From: Sphingomonas alpina
GTDB lineage: Bacteria > Pseudomonadota > Alphaproteobacteria > Sphingomonadales > Sphingomonadaceae
Assembly: GCF_014490665.1 (NCBI RefSeq)
Contig: NZ_CP061038.1
Coordinates: 4,424,501 to 4,488,500 of the forward strand
Length of the DNA stretch: 64,000 nucleotides
Direction of reading: 5' to 3'
Shown: positions 35,290 to 46,298 of the stretch, in pieces
Layout: every line of letters begins with the position of its first letter
Position numbering within the stretch: position 1 is the stretch's first letter
Translations under genes and position numbers: made by a program
Notes under the pieces: generated by a model
Database searches by the model: none
The model's input: only the letters and a program-made list of their open reading frames with translations
What the model was told of the DNA's origin: nothing

Positions 35290-35736
35290 TTATCCAGCGA
35301 GAGACGCGCGGCGCAGATCGCGGGCGCGCGTCAGAATGGCGTCTTCCAGCTTCTGGACCGTGGCCGCCTTGACCGGCGCGGCGACCCATTGGCCGTTCTG
35401 GTTGACTTCGCGCAGGGCCGCGACGCGCAGGCCATCGGCGCGCAGATCCTGATCAAGGATCGTCACGGTCACCTTGACCCGTTCGGTCGGCGCCGACGGA
35501 TTGATGTACCAGTCGGTCACGATCACCCCGCCGTTCGAATCCGTCTGCAGCAGCGGCATGAAGCTCAGCGTGTCGAGGCTGGCGCGCCACAAATAGCTGT
35601 TCACGCCGATGGTGGTGATCTTCGACGCGGCGAGATCGGCCTTGGGGCGATCCTTGCCGCCGCCGCATGCCCCGAGCGCAAGGGCGGGAGCGAGGGCGAG
35701 CAAAGCCAGAAGCGCGGGGGCCGGACGGCGGATCAT
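35290..35736 (-). CDS. DUF3576 family lipoprotein
   Basis: Protein of 148 aa with a signal peptide and lipobox LGAC (cysteine near residue 24), followed by a DUF3576 domain: IGVNSYLWRASLDTLSFMPL, then GGVIVTDWYINPSAPTERVK. Function of the family is unknown; the predicted location is the envelope. The ATG at 35736 is selected because it opens the signal peptide. It is 12 bases upstream of leuS, probably the same transcript. Confidence 0.88.
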   Translation of the reverse strand: MIRRPAPALLALLALAPALALGACGGGKDRPKADLAASKITTIGVNSYLWRASLDTLSFMPLLQTDSNGGVIVTDWYINPSAPTERVKVTVTILDQDLRADGLRVAALREVNQNGQWVAAPVKAATVQKLEDAILTRARDLRRASLAG

Positions 35737-35956
35737 TGGCGGTTTCCTGGGCGTAATTTGAACACTGAGCGTGCATCTATAGATGGTCTCGCGCCCGCCG
35801 CAAGCGCGGGCGGGCTGCAGCGCCTTTCGCGTCTTCCTGTGGGCGGTTTGCAACACTTCCCAATAAAGCGACTCCGAACGGTAGTGACTCTCGTCGGAAT
35901 CGTGATAGGCGCGTTATGGAACCTGGTGAGGATTCTCGTCGGGAGTGGGGTTGCAC

Positions 35957-36673
35957 GTGGTCGTTGGTCGCACGATTGTCGGGGTTGCTTTGGGGGCGCT
36001 GGTCGCCGCCGGCCTCGCTGTTGCGCCTGCGATCGGCGCTTCGGAGGTTTCCAACCGCATCGACAAGCGCCCCGTCGCGGTCCGCAGTGTCGGCACCTTT
36101 ACGCCAGCATCAGCCGATCCGCGGCTTGCGGCGGTGTTTGCACGTGGCGGCCTGGACACCACGGGCTTCCGCTTCACGCCTTCTGAAACGCGCCGCAACC
36201 TCAATCGCGCGGTGACCGTTGCGGTTCGCGCCCGCTCGACGCGCAGCGCAATCGACGCCGAGCGGTCGATCGTCGCGCCGGTCGCATCAACGGTCAGCCT
36301 TGCGCCGATCGCCTATAATCTCGGTGTCTCCGTCGGCTGGAAGCGTTTCGCGCTGTCGGGCGATCTTGCCCGTGTCGATCTCGCCGCATTGCCGGGCAGC
36401 CGGCAGAGTGTCGATCTTGGAATCAGCTATACCGGGCGCAAGTTCAGTGGCCGGGTGAAGGCGATTGCCGATCGTCCGCTGGCCAATTCGCCCAAGCTGG
36501 TCGAGGATGCCCCGTCCTATGCACTGGACGTCGGCGGCTCCTATTCGCTGACCCGCAATCTCGATGTGACCGCGGGCGTGCGCTACAAGTCCGAAGCGGA
36601 GCGCCTGCCGCGCCTCGCTGAAGAACGCCGCGACAGCCAGGCAGTCTATATCGGGACAGCGTTCCGCTTCTGA
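35957..36673 (+). CDS. Probable outer-membrane or periplasmic protein, function unknown
   Basis: Protein of about 238 aa with a signal peptide-like N-terminus (TIVGVALGALVAAGLAVAPA). The C-terminal half alternates hydrophobic and polar residues in strand-like blocks (NLGVSVGWKRFALSGDLARV, QSVDLGISYTGRKFSGRVKA, NLDVTAGVRYK) and ends YIGTAFRF with the terminal F expected of a beta-barrel. I know no characterised homologue. The start is uncertain: GTG at 35957, TTG 35951 or GTG 35945. The 3' end overlaps the convergent ThiE-like gene by 28 bases. Confidence 0.6.
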   Translation: MVVGRTIVGVALGALVAAGLAVAPAIGASEVSNRIDKRPVAVRSVGTFTPASADPRLAAVFARGGLDTTGFRFTPSETRRNLNRAVTVAVRARSTRSAIDAERSIVAPVASTVSLAPIAYNLGVSVGWKRFALSGDLARVDLAALPGSRQSVDLGISYTGRKFSGRVKAIADRPLANSPKLVEDAPSYALDVGGSYSLTRNLDVTAGVRYKSEAERLPRLAEERRDSQAVYIGTAFRF

Positions 36674-37224
36674 TCCTTGCGGTTCGGCTGCCACGCGTCG
36701 ATCGCCGCCCAGCCATAGAATCCCAGTCGCACCATTCGCCGGCCGCGTGACGCATTCATGCCGCCAAGCGCGATCCGCCGCGGGCCAAGTCCTTTTGTCA
36801 TGAGCGCGGCGCGCACCGGACCCAATGATACAGCGCCGGGGTGAGTCCGCGTCGGGAAAATCGGCGAGACGAAGATCAGATCCGCTCCTGCGCTGACGCC
36901 GGCCATGGCTTCGCGCCGCGAGTGCGCCGGCCAGGTCCTGATCCCCCCGCCCGGCATCCGGCCGGGCCCGTGCACGCCCATTTCGCCGGCCATCCGCTCG
37001 GATCCGGCGCGCACCAGGATCAGCCCTTTGCGTCGGGCGAGTCGCAGGAGTCGTGCAAACAGCATGCGTCGCGCCGGCAGGGCTGTATCGAAATGGCGAA
37101 ACACCACGCCGGCGCCCCGCGGCAGGGCTTCCAGCGATTGCCACAGATCGTCGCCGATGCGTTCATCGGACATCAGCCATCGGTCGGGCAACGGAATCGG
37201 CGGGGCGGGGTGGCGAGCGGGCAC
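36646..37224 (-). CDS. Thiamine phosphate synthase-like protein
   Basis: Protein of 192 aa related to ThiE/TenI TIM-barrel proteins: GVVFRHFDTALPARRMLFAR in the first half, HSRREAMAGVSAGADLIFVS and SPIFPTRTHPGAVSLGPVR in the phosphate-binding part. True ThiE has the GxGPxxxTxTK pattern, which is only partly kept here (SPIFPTRTHPG), so catalytic activity in thiamine synthesis is uncertain. GTG start at 37224, divergent from yggS with a 22-base gap. Confidence 0.75.
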   Translation of the reverse strand: MPARHPAPPIPLPDRWLMSDERIGDDLWQSLEALPRGAGVVFRHFDTALPARRMLFARLLRLARRKGLILVRAGSERMAGEMGVHGPGRMPGGGIRTWPAHSRREAMAGVSAGADLIFVSPIFPTRTHPGAVSLGPVRAALMTKGLGPRRIALGGMNASRGRRMVRLGFYGWAAIDAWQPNRKDQKRNAVPI

Positions 37225-37246
37225 GGCCCTGCCTATAGCAGCGCCA

Positions 37247-37945
37247 ATGTCTCCGCACGATCCCGCAACCCGCTCCACTCCGGACCGCCTCGCCCCGGAC
37301 CGCCTCGCCACTGTCAATGAGTCGATCGCTCGCGCTGCCGCCTTGGCGAAGCGCAAGGCTGCCGATGTGACGCTGATCGCCGTGTCCAAGACGCAGGAGG
37401 CAGCGGCGATTCTCCCGTTGCTCGCTGCCGGCCAGCGCGATTTCGGCGAGAACCGGGTACAGGAAGCGCAGGCCAAATGGCCGGCCTTGCGCGAGGCCTA
37501 TCCGGATACCGTCCTGCACCTGATCGGTCAGCTCCAATCGAACAAGGCAGAAGAGGCGGTGGTCCTGTTCGATGCGATCCATTCGGTCGACCGGTCGTCC
37601 CTGATCGTGGCGCTCGCCCGGGCGATGGACAAGGTTGGTCGCCGGCCGCCCTGCTTCATCCAGGTCAATATCGGCGATGAGGAACAGAAGGGTGGGTGCG
37701 CGATCGGCGATCTCGCCGCGTTGCTGAGTGAAGCACGTACGGCCAGCCTTCCGGTTGCCGGCCTGATGGCGATTCCCCCGGCCGGAGTCGACGCCGCGCC
37801 TTATTTCGCGCTGCTGGCGAAGATCGCACGCGACCATGGCCTGGCCGGGCTCAGCATGGGCATGTCTGGCGACTTTGAAACCGCGGTCACGATCGGCGCG
37901 ACGCATGTGCGCGTCGGAACTGCGCTGTTCGGGGCACGGACATGA
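37247..37945 (+). CDS. YggS family PLP homeostasis protein
   Basis: Protein of 232 aa, a single-domain PLP-binding TIM barrel. The PLP lysine is K48 in LIAVSKTQ, with RDFGENRVQEAQAKW, HLIGQLQSNK and the closing LSMGMSGDFETAVTIGATHVRVGTALFG blocks diagnostic of the family. It buffers pyridoxal phosphate levels. The N-terminal extension carries a duplicated PDRLA. The ATG at 37247 is chosen; its stop overlaps the HAD gene start. Confidence 0.93.
   Translation: MSPHDPATRSTPDRLAPDRLATVNESIARAAALAKRKAADVTLIAVSKTQEAAAILPLLAAGQRDFGENRVQEAQAKWPALREAYPDTVLHLIGQLQSNKAEEAVVLFDAIHSVDRSSLIVALARAMDKVGRRPPCFIQVNIGDEEQKGGCAIGDLAALLSEARTASLPVAGLMAIPPAGVDAAPYFALLAKIARDHGLAGLSMGMSGDFETAVTIGATHVRVGTALFGART
37280..37309 (+). 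repeat. 15-bp tandem duplication in the yggS 5' end
   Basis: CCGGACCGCCTCGCC is repeated twice exactly (37280-37294, 37295-37309), in frame, giving PDRLAPDRLA in the non-conserved N-terminal extension. Confidence 0.9.
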
Positions 37946-38604
37946 AGTATGATGCCATCATCTTCGACTTTGATGGCGTGCTGATCGAAAGCGAATGGGT
38001 CGGCAACCGCCAGATTGCCCGTTACCTGACCGGAATCGGCCATCCAACCACGACCGAAGAGTCGATGGCCAATTTCATGGGTCTGGCGGGCGGCGATTTC
38101 ATCGGGGCGGTCGAACGCTGGATCGGTCGAGTCCTGCCCGACGATTTTCACACGACGCGCAAGGCCGAGGATGAGCGCGTGATGGCCGAGGGGATCGATG
38201 CGGTGGCTGGCGCGATCACCTTCGTCCAGGGCTTGCCGGCCGATCTGCCCATCGCCATCGCTTCGTCGAGTTCCTGCCGTTGGATCAGGCGTCATCTCGA
38301 CCATATCGGCCTGCGCGACCGGTTCGAGCCAATGATTTTCAGCGGCCGCGAGCATGTCGCGCGCGGCAAGCCCGAACCCGATCTTTATCTTTACGCGGCG
38401 CATGCGCTCGGCATCGATATTGCGCGCTGCGTGATCATTGAGGATTCGCCCGTCGGCGCGACCGGCGCGGTGGTGTCGGGAGCGCATGTCATCGGCTTTG
38501 TCGGCGGCAGCCACTGTGCGCCCGACCATGGCGATCGGCTGCGCGCGATCGGCGTGCGCGACATTGCGGGTAGTTTCGACGAGGTTGCCGCGCTGATCGC
38601 CTAA
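37942..38604 (+). CDS. HAD-superfamily hydrolase (subfamily IA)
   Basis: HAD phosphatase of 220 aa. Motif I is FDFDGVLIES with nucleophile D9 and D11, motif II is IASSSSCRWI and motif III/IV appear in GKPEPDLYLYAAHALGI and VIIEDSPVG. The helical cap fits phosphoglycolate phosphatase/beta-phosphoglucomutase-like members; the substrate is unknown. Its ATG overlaps the yggS stop. Convergent with ribA, sharing four bases. Confidence 0.88.
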   Translation: MKYDAIIFDFDGVLIESEWVGNRQIARYLTGIGHPTTTEESMANFMGLAGGDFIGAVERWIGRVLPDDFHTTRKAEDERVMAEGIDAVAGAITFVQGLPADLPIAIASSSSCRWIRRHLDHIGLRDRFEPMIFSGREHVARGKPEPDLYLYAAHALGIDIARCVIIEDSPVGATGAVVSGAHVIGFVGGSHCAPDHGDRLRAIGVRDIAGSFDEVAALIA

Positions 38605-39674
38605 AGCTGATGACCGGTACGGTCGCGCTTGGTCGCCAGGTAGCGCTCATTATGCGGATTGGTCGGCAGGAAGTGCGGCACGCGTTCGATCACATTGATT
38701 CCCGCCGCCTCGAGCTGCGCGACTTTCTGTGGATTGTTGGTCAGCAGGCGCACCGACCGCTGCCCGAGCAGCGTCAGCATGCGTGCCGCGACCGAGAAAT
38801 CGCGCGCGTCGATCGCGAAGCCCAGCCGGGTATTGGCATCGACCGTATCGAATCCCTGATCCTGCAAGGCATAAGCGCGCAATTTGTTGATCAGACCGAT
38901 CCCGCGCCCTTCCTGGCGCAGATAGAGCAGGATGCCCCAGCCGCTCGCGGCAATCGCGGCAATCGCCGCGTCAAGCTGTGGTCCGCAATCGCATTTGAGG
39001 CTGCCGAGCACATCGCCGGTGAGGCATTCGCTGTGCAGACGCACCAGTGGAGGCTGGCCATTGGGAGCGCCGATCAGCAGCGCGATATGCTCGCCCGGCG
39101 ACTCGGGTGTGCGGAATGCGACGATCTCGGCATTCTCCGCACCCGATACCGGCAGCTTCGCCCGCGCCGCAATGGTCAGCCTGATGGCGTCCTCATGTGC
39201 ATCGATATCGGCGACGGTGATGCCCAGATCGGCCTGGCCGCCGGGAATGACGAAATATGCGGGCAGCATCCCGCTGATCCGCGCCAGCCGCAGCGCTGCC
39301 GCGCCTGCATCATGTGCGGCGAGCGGGATGGCGTGGAACGGGCCCTTCAGCGGTGTCCGCAGATCGAATTGCGGGTCGGCCAGCGCGGTCGCGGTGGCGA
39401 AATCGAGCCAGGATGCGCGCTCGACCAGGACTGGCGCGTCGGGCACCGCCGCATCGACCTGATTGGCGAGCTTCAGCGTTGCGGCACGACCGGCGGACAG
39501 CAGGATCGGGGCGCGCTCATCGGGGTCGAACGCCGCCAGCCGTACCGGATCGCCGGTTTCGATCGGCAGCAACGCAAGCGTGCCGTCGCTGCCCGCAATG
39601 GCGACCGGCCAGCCACGGCGCAGCGCATCGATCGCGCGCGCGGCGGCCCCGGCATCGCTCACCCCACTATTCAC
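38601..39674 (-). CDS. ribA: GTP cyclohydrolase II with N-terminal extra domain
   Basis: Protein of 357 aa. The C-terminal GTP cyclohydrolase II domain has zinc cysteines C217, C228 and C230 in SECLTGDVLGSLKCDCGPQL, the catalytic region YLRQEGRGIGLINKLRAYA and the late NNPQKVAQLEAAGI block. It opens GTP to make 2,5-diamino-6-ribosylamino pyrimidinone phosphate for riboflavin. The first ~190 residues resemble the position of a DHBP synthase domain but lack its recognisable signature, so a degenerate or different domain is likely. The GTG start at 39674 overlaps the xth stop. Confidence 0.9.
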   Translation of the reverse strand: MNSGVSDAGAAARAIDALRRGWPVAIAGSDGTLALLPIETGDPVRLAAFDPDERAPILLSAGRAATLKLANQVDAAVPDAPVLVERASWLDFATATALADPQFDLRTPLKGPFHAIPLAAHDAGAAALRLARISGMLPAYFVIPGGQADLGITVADIDAHEDAIRLTIAARAKLPVSGAENAEIVAFRTPESPGEHIALLIGAPNGQPPLVRLHSECLTGDVLGSLKCDCGPQLDAAIAAIAASGWGILLYLRQEGRGIGLINKLRAYALQDQGFDTVDANTRLGFAIDARDFSVAARMLTLLGQRSVRLLTNNPQKVAQLEAAGINVIERVPHFLPTNPHNERYLATKRDRTGHQL

Positions 39675-40465
39675 AGGGCGAATTCGGTCATGATCGGGAC
39701 ATGGTCGGACGGCTTCAGCCAGCTGCGGCAACCCTCGAACACGGTGTGGCCGATCGCGGTCTTCGCGACATCGGCGGTGGCCCACATATGGTCGAGCCGC
39801 CGCCCGCGATCCGACGCCAGCCAGTCCTTGGCGCGATAGCTCCACCAGGTGAACAGCCGTGCGGGATCGGGGTGGAAATGCCGCCCGAGATCGACCCAAT
39901 CGTTCGATGCTTTCAACCCGTCGAGTGCTGCGACCTCGATCGGCGTATGGCTGACCACATCAAGCAGTTGCTTGTGGCTCCACACATCGCATTCGAGTGG
40001 CGCGATGTTGAAATCGCCGACCAGCAGGGTCGGTACGCTCAACCCCTCCGACCAGCGCGTCATGCGTTCGACGAAATCGAGCTTCTGGCCGAATTTGGGA
40101 TTCACCTCGCGGTCGGGCACGTCACCGCCGGCGGGCACATAGACATTTTCGACGCGCAGGCCGTTAGGCAGACGCACGCCGATATGCCGCGCCTCGCGAT
40201 TGGCCTGCCAGTCGAACCTGTCGTCTTCGACCAGTGGCACGCGGCTGATGATCGCGACGCCGTGATGCATCTTCTGCCCATGGAGCAGGATATGGTCATA
40301 GCCGAGCGCCCGGAACGGCGCGGCTGGAAAATCGCCGTCGATCACCTTGGTTTCCTGCAGGCACAAAATATCCGGCGCGACCTCGCGCAGGAATTGTTCG
40401 ACGATCTCGATGCGGAACCGCACCGAGTTGATGTTCCAGGAAACGATTTTGAGCGTGTCCGTCAT
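39671..40465 (-). CDS. xth: Exodeoxyribonuclease III
   Basis: Exonuclease III/AP endonuclease of 264 aa. MTDTLKIVSWNINSVRFR opens the fold; LQETKVIDGDFP carries the metal-binding glutamate, PAGGDVPD and VGDFNIAPLECDVW the other active-site residues, and SDHVPIMTEF ends with the catalytic histidine. It repairs abasic sites. Stop and ribA start overlap by four bases. Confidence 0.93.
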   Translation of the reverse strand: MTDTLKIVSWNINSVRFRIEIVEQFLREVAPDILCLQETKVIDGDFPAAPFRALGYDHILLHGQKMHHGVAIISRVPLVEDDRFDWQANREARHIGVRLPNGLRVENVYVPAGGDVPDREVNPKFGQKLDFVERMTRWSEGLSVPTLLVGDFNIAPLECDVWSHKQLLDVVSHTPIEVAALDGLKASNDWVDLGRHFHPDPARLFTWWSYRAKDWLASDRGRRLDHMWATADVAKTAIGHTVFEGCRSWLKPSDHVPIMTEFAL

Positions 40466-40549
40466 CCCGGCGATGTAGCCATGCCGTCACAATAGCGCCA
40501 GTGCGCTGCGCCGGAACGGGACATGTGCTGGACAAGCATTGTCCCAGAC

Positions 40550-40574
40550 AAGGAAAGGCCCCCGCTCCGGGGGC
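40550..40574 (-). terminator. Possible terminator for lolA
   Basis: Stem GCCCCCG/CGGGGGC (40558-40564 with 40568-40574, 3-nt loop), followed on the minus strand by CTTTCCTT. It lies 140 bases beyond the lolA stop. The T-run is weak. The surrounding 250 bases hold no gene I can support. Confidence 0.4.
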
Positions 40575-40715
40575 ATGGAGCGAGGGCCGACCTAGCGTTC
40601 GTCACGCAGGCAGGATGGGGACCTTATTCGAGCAACAGGGGGAAAATCCCGAACTGCCCCGCATCCGCGAGGGTCGTAATAGTGAAGCAAACCTGTCGCC
40701 AATATGAATGAAAAC

Positions 40716-41342
40716 CTATCGCGGCCCGGAAATACGTCGTGGATCGTTCCAGCGGAACGCCCCGTCGCTGATTGATGCATTGAAGCGCTGATTCGTCAGC
40801 CGGATGGTGGTGCGATTATTCTGGCTGTCGAGCGCGACCCAGCCCTGCAGCATTAATCCGCCCGGCGCCGACTCGTTGCGCACGAAGACCAAAGTGATGC
40901 GGCCATATTCCGGATGCTTGGGGTCGTTGGCCTCTACCGAGATGATTCGCGGGTCATTGCCCGCAATCACCTTGGCGAACCGTGTCATGTCGCGCTCGGG
41001 GTTGAGCAGGATCGACAGCGGCGAATTGCCGATCGGCCAGCGCTGCACCTGTTTCACCGAATAATCGATGAAGGTCAGCGCCTTGCCGTCGCCCACGATC
41101 AGGATCGGCACACCCTTTTCATATTGGAAGCGGATCTTGCCCGGCTTTTTCAGGGTCAGCTCGCCGGTCAGTACCTTGCCGACTCGGTCGGTCTGGGTGA
41201 AGGTCGCGGTCATGCTCTGCACCGATTGCAGATGTGTCTGGACCAGACCAAGGTCACCTGGCGCGCGGGCTGGCGCCGGGGCCGGAGCCGCAGCGACGAG
41301 GGCGGGGACCGCGGCGAGCGCGGATAACAGGCGGAAATTCAC
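40716..41342 (-). CDS. lolA: Outer-membrane lipoprotein carrier protein LolA
   Basis: Periplasmic protein of 208 aa: signal peptide (about 1-23, ending VAAAPA), then the LolA fold with SMTATFTQTDRVGKVLTGEL, LKKPGKIRFQYEKGVPILIV and DGKALTFIDYSVKQVQRWPI. It ferries lipoproteins across the periplasm to LolB. GTG start at 41342 with GGGAGA upstream. It is just downstream of ftsK, a common pairing. Confidence 0.92.
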   Translation of the reverse strand: MNFRLLSALAAVPALVAAAPAPAPARAPGDLGLVQTHLQSVQSMTATFTQTDRVGKVLTGELTLKKPGKIRFQYEKGVPILIVGDGKALTFIDYSVKQVQRWPIGNSPLSILLNPERDMTRFAKVIAGNDPRIISVEANDPKHPEYGRITLVFVRNESAPGGLMLQGWVALDSQNNRTTIRLTNQRFNASISDGAFRWNDPRRISGPR

Positions 41343-41409
41343 GAAATTCTCCCGATACAGGCCGCAAGCGCTAAAGACTCGGCCTTGAACCCGCTCTGAA
41401 CCGTTCGCG

Positions 41410-43710
<2,301 letters not shown>

Positions 43711-43780
43711 GTATCGTCCTCGTCTGTCCGCTATCTGTTCCGCAATGATCGCGCTTGTCGACTCCCCCGTCAAGCTGTGG

Positions 43781-43805
43781 CGTCAGATGGATGACGTCAG
43801 ATGGA
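43781..43805. repeat. Direct repeat in the ftsK-ubiH divergent region
   Basis: CGTCAGATGGA occurs at 43781-43791 and 43795-43805, 14 bp start to start. It lies 71 bases upstream of ftsK and 66 bases before the hydroxylase start, so it could be an operator, but one pair alone is weak evidence. Confidence 0.4.
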
Positions 43806-43870
43806 GAGCGTCGGGGCGGACCACCCCGGAGCGCATTGGCAGCGGCTCGGCCGGGCGTTACAGCATCGCA

Positions 43871-45088
43871 ATGGAAAAAGCCGATGTGATAATCCTGGGC
43901 GGTGGGCTGGTCGGCAGCGCACTTGCGGTGGCGCTCGATACCCATGGGCTGACCTCGATCGTCGTCGATATCGCCGATCCGGACGTGATCCTCGCCGCCG
44001 GGTTCGACGGTCGCGCTTCGGCGATCGCCAGCGCGCCCTATCGCATGCTCGGCGCGATCGGCGTGGTCGACCGGCTCGTCGGGCAGGGCTGCCCGATCCA
44101 GGGCATCCGCGTCAGCGACGGGCTGGAACCCGGCGCGCTCGACTTCGAACCCGAAGCCGATGACGGCGCGCTCGGCCATATGTTCGAAAACCGGCTGCTG
44201 CGCGGCGCTCTTTACGCCGCGGCCCAGGCGGCGGCGGGCGTCGATCTACGCATGAAGACCCGTGCGGTAGCGGTCGATCGCGGTCCGCACGGCGTCACCG
44301 CGACACTCGATTCGGGCGCAACCATTTCAGCGCCGCTGCTGATCGCCGCCGAGGGGCGCAATTCGCCGACCCGCGATGCCGCCGGCATCCGCGTTGCGCG
44401 CTGGAGCTATGATCACGCCGCGATCGTCACCTCGCTCCATCATGAGCACAGCCACGAGAATGTCGCGTTCGAGATCTTCTATCCGCAGGGACCGTTCGCG
44501 ATCCTGCCGCTCAACGACGACCAGCAAGGCCACCGTTCGGCGATCGTCTGGTCGGTCAAGCGGCATGAGGCGCCGGGCATGATGAAGCTGTCCGATCGCG
44601 GCTTTCTCGCCGAGGCGGAAAAGAAGATGGGCGGCTTTCTCGGCACGCTCGGGCCGCTGGGCGGGCGCTCAAGCTATCCGCTTGGTTTCCACCATGCCGC
44701 GCAGATCGTCTCGGACCGGCTCGCCCTCGTCGGCGACGCGGCGCACGGCATCCACCCGATCGCCGGTCAGGGCGTCAATGTCGGCTTTCGCGACGTCGCG
44801 ACTCTGGTCGAGGTGCTGGTCGAGGGGAAACGGATCGGGCTTGATCTCGGCGACCCGGCGCTGCTTGCACGCTATCAGCGCTGGCGCAGCCTCGACACAC
44901 TGATGGTGTCGATCGCCACCGACGGCCTGACGCGGCTATTCGGCATCCCCGGCAGAACCGCCAATGCCGCGCGCCGCTTCGGCCTGTCGGCGGTGCAGAA
45001 GCTGCCGCCGCTCAAGGACCGCTTCATGGCCGAGGCGCGCGGAGAAAGTGGCGAAGTGCCGAAACTGCTGCAGGGACTGCTGGTCTGA
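43871..45088 (+). CDS. UbiH/UbiF-family FAD-dependent ubiquinone hydroxylase
   Basis: Flavoprotein monooxygenase of 405 aa. The dinucleotide site DVIILGGGLVGSALAVAL is at residues 5-22; the DG motif SPTRDAAGI and the second FAD motif LALVGDAAHGIHPIAGQGVN match the UbiH/UbiF/COQ6 family, which hydroxylates the ubiquinone ring. Which ring position it acts on cannot be told. ATG at 43871; the frame extends upstream but that part is antisense to ftsK. Its stop overlaps the next gene. Confidence 0.9.
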   Translation: MEKADVIILGGGLVGSALAVALDTHGLTSIVVDIADPDVILAAGFDGRASAIASAPYRMLGAIGVVDRLVGQGCPIQGIRVSDGLEPGALDFEPEADDGALGHMFENRLLRGALYAAAQAAAGVDLRMKTRAVAVDRGPHGVTATLDSGATISAPLLIAAEGRNSPTRDAAGIRVARWSYDHAAIVTSLHHEHSHENVAFEIFYPQGPFAILPLNDDQQGHRSAIVWSVKRHEAPGMMKLSDRGFLAEAEKKMGGFLGTLGPLGGRSSYPLGFHHAAQIVSDRLALVGDAAHGIHPIAGQGVNVGFRDVATLVEVLVEGKRIGLDLGDPALLARYQRWRSLDTLMVSIATDGLTRLFGIPGRTANAARRFGLSAVQKLPPLKDRFMAEARGESGEVPKLLQGLLV

Positions 45089-45606
45089 TGAGCATATTCT
45101 TCTTGGCCGCCGCTCTCCTGTCCGGCCAGCCAGCGCCGAATAGCAACCCGCTCGAGCCGGCAGCATCAGGCATGCTTCAGTGCCATCAGCCCGATACCGT
45201 CAGGCGGACCTGCAGATCATTGGCGGCTTATCGCAAACGGGCGGATGAGAGTTTTGACAATACAGCGATCGTGATGCTCTCACCGTCGCCCCTTCTCGTT
45301 ATGGAGACGGTTACACCGGTTCGTGTCGTATCGGGTGCGGTGTGCGGAACGATCCGGAAGCAGGACATCGATGTCGCTGTCATTTCAGTCGGGGGTAACA
45401 GGCTGGGTGAAGATCAGGTCGCGCCGATCCGGGCAAAAATCGCAATCGCCATGTCCGGGCTGATCGATCACCCAATCTGCACGACTTATGTCACCGATGG
45501 GGCGATGCTCACGGCGAAAGTCACGATTGATGGGGTCGCTTCTCCAGCGATGGATCAGAAACTCATCTGGGTGGCGCCGACCGATGGCTACAAGGTTGCG
45601 CCCTGA
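45088..45606 (+). CDS. Secreted hypothetical protein
   Basis: Protein of 172 aa with a short signal peptide-like start (MSIFFLAAALLSGQPAPN). It has four cysteines after the leader (near residues 29, 40, 84 and 128), suggesting two disulfides in the periplasm. No family is recognised. It starts in the stop of the hydroxylase gene, so they may be co-transcribed. Base composition is similar to its neighbours. Confidence 0.65.
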   Translation: MSIFFLAAALLSGQPAPNSNPLEPAASGMLQCHQPDTVRRTCRSLAAYRKRADESFDNTAIVMLSPSPLLVMETVTPVRVVSGAVCGTIRKQDIDVAVISVGGNRLGEDQVAPIRAKIAIAMSGLIDHPICTTYVTDGAMLTAKVTIDGVASPAMDQKLIWVAPTDGYKVAP

Positions 45607-45647
45607 ATTCCGTTTAAGCCGACATATCAAGTTGATACGCTAATCGC

Positions 45648-46298
45648 TCACTGCAGCGTCACCGAATCCTCGCCGTCATGTCGGCCGAAGAATTGCATCA
45701 GCTGGATGATCAGCTCAGCGCGGTCCTCGATGTCCTGGGCTTCGAGCAGGGCCTGTTTTGCCGCGACGTCGAACGGCGCGATCTGGGCGATGCCGTTGAC
45801 CAGCGCCTCGTCGTCGAGCCGTGTGACCGCTTCCCAATCGACCGCATAGCCCTGCGAATCGGCGAAACGGCGCGATTCCATTTCCAGCGAGGAGCGGCGC
45901 GAAAGCGACAATATCTCGACTTCTGCCGAAGCTGGCAGCAACTCAGCCTCGACCTGGCGAAAGGCCGTCGTGACGTCGAGTTCGCGGACGATCCGGAACA
46001 GTGACAGGCCTTCGAGCACAAGGTTGTAGCGCCCGTCCTCGATCGCCTCGAACTCGCCGATCTTGCCGACACAGCCGATATCGAACAGCGCGGGCGGCTC
46101 GCCGCGTGCGCCCATATGGGGGCCGATATTCGGGCGAGGCTGGATCATGCCGATGCGCCGGTCACGCGCCATCGAATCGGAGATCATCGCGCGGTAGCGC
46201 GGTTCGAAGATGTGCAGCGGCAAATGCATCCCCGGAAACAGCAGCGCGCCCGCCAGCGGAAAGACGGACAGGCGCGTGTTTCGGGGCGCGTCGTTCAT
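45648..46298 (-). CDS. Lon-substrate-binding domain (LON_substr_bdg) protein
   Basis: Protein of 216 aa resembling the N-terminal domain of Lon: LSVFPLAGALLFPGMHLPLH opens it and IFEPRYRAMISDSMARDRRI follows. It has no ATPase or protease domain. Such stand-alone proteins have unknown roles, perhaps in substrate delivery. Its ATG overlaps the thioredoxin stop by four bases, giving a two-gene operon. Confidence 0.88.
   Translation of the reverse strand: MNDAPRNTRLSVFPLAGALLFPGMHLPLHIFEPRYRAMISDSMARDRRIGMIQPRPNIGPHMGARGEPPALFDIGCVGKIGEFEAIEDGRYNLVLEGLSLFRIVRELDVTTAFRQVEAELLPASAEVEILSLSRRSSLEMESRRFADSQGYAVDWEAVTRLDDEALVNGIAQIAPFDVAAKQALLEAQDIEDRAELIIQLMQFFGRHDGEDSVTLQ

Noticed and set aside
38610..39839. 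Open frame of 409 codons on the plus strand opposite ribA
   Set aside because: Antisense to ribA; composition typical of a GC-rich shadow frame.
40523..40711. Small plus-strand frame of 62 codons in the xth-lolA gap
   Set aside because: No good ribosome site, no similarity recognised, and it overlaps a hairpin that better suits a terminator.
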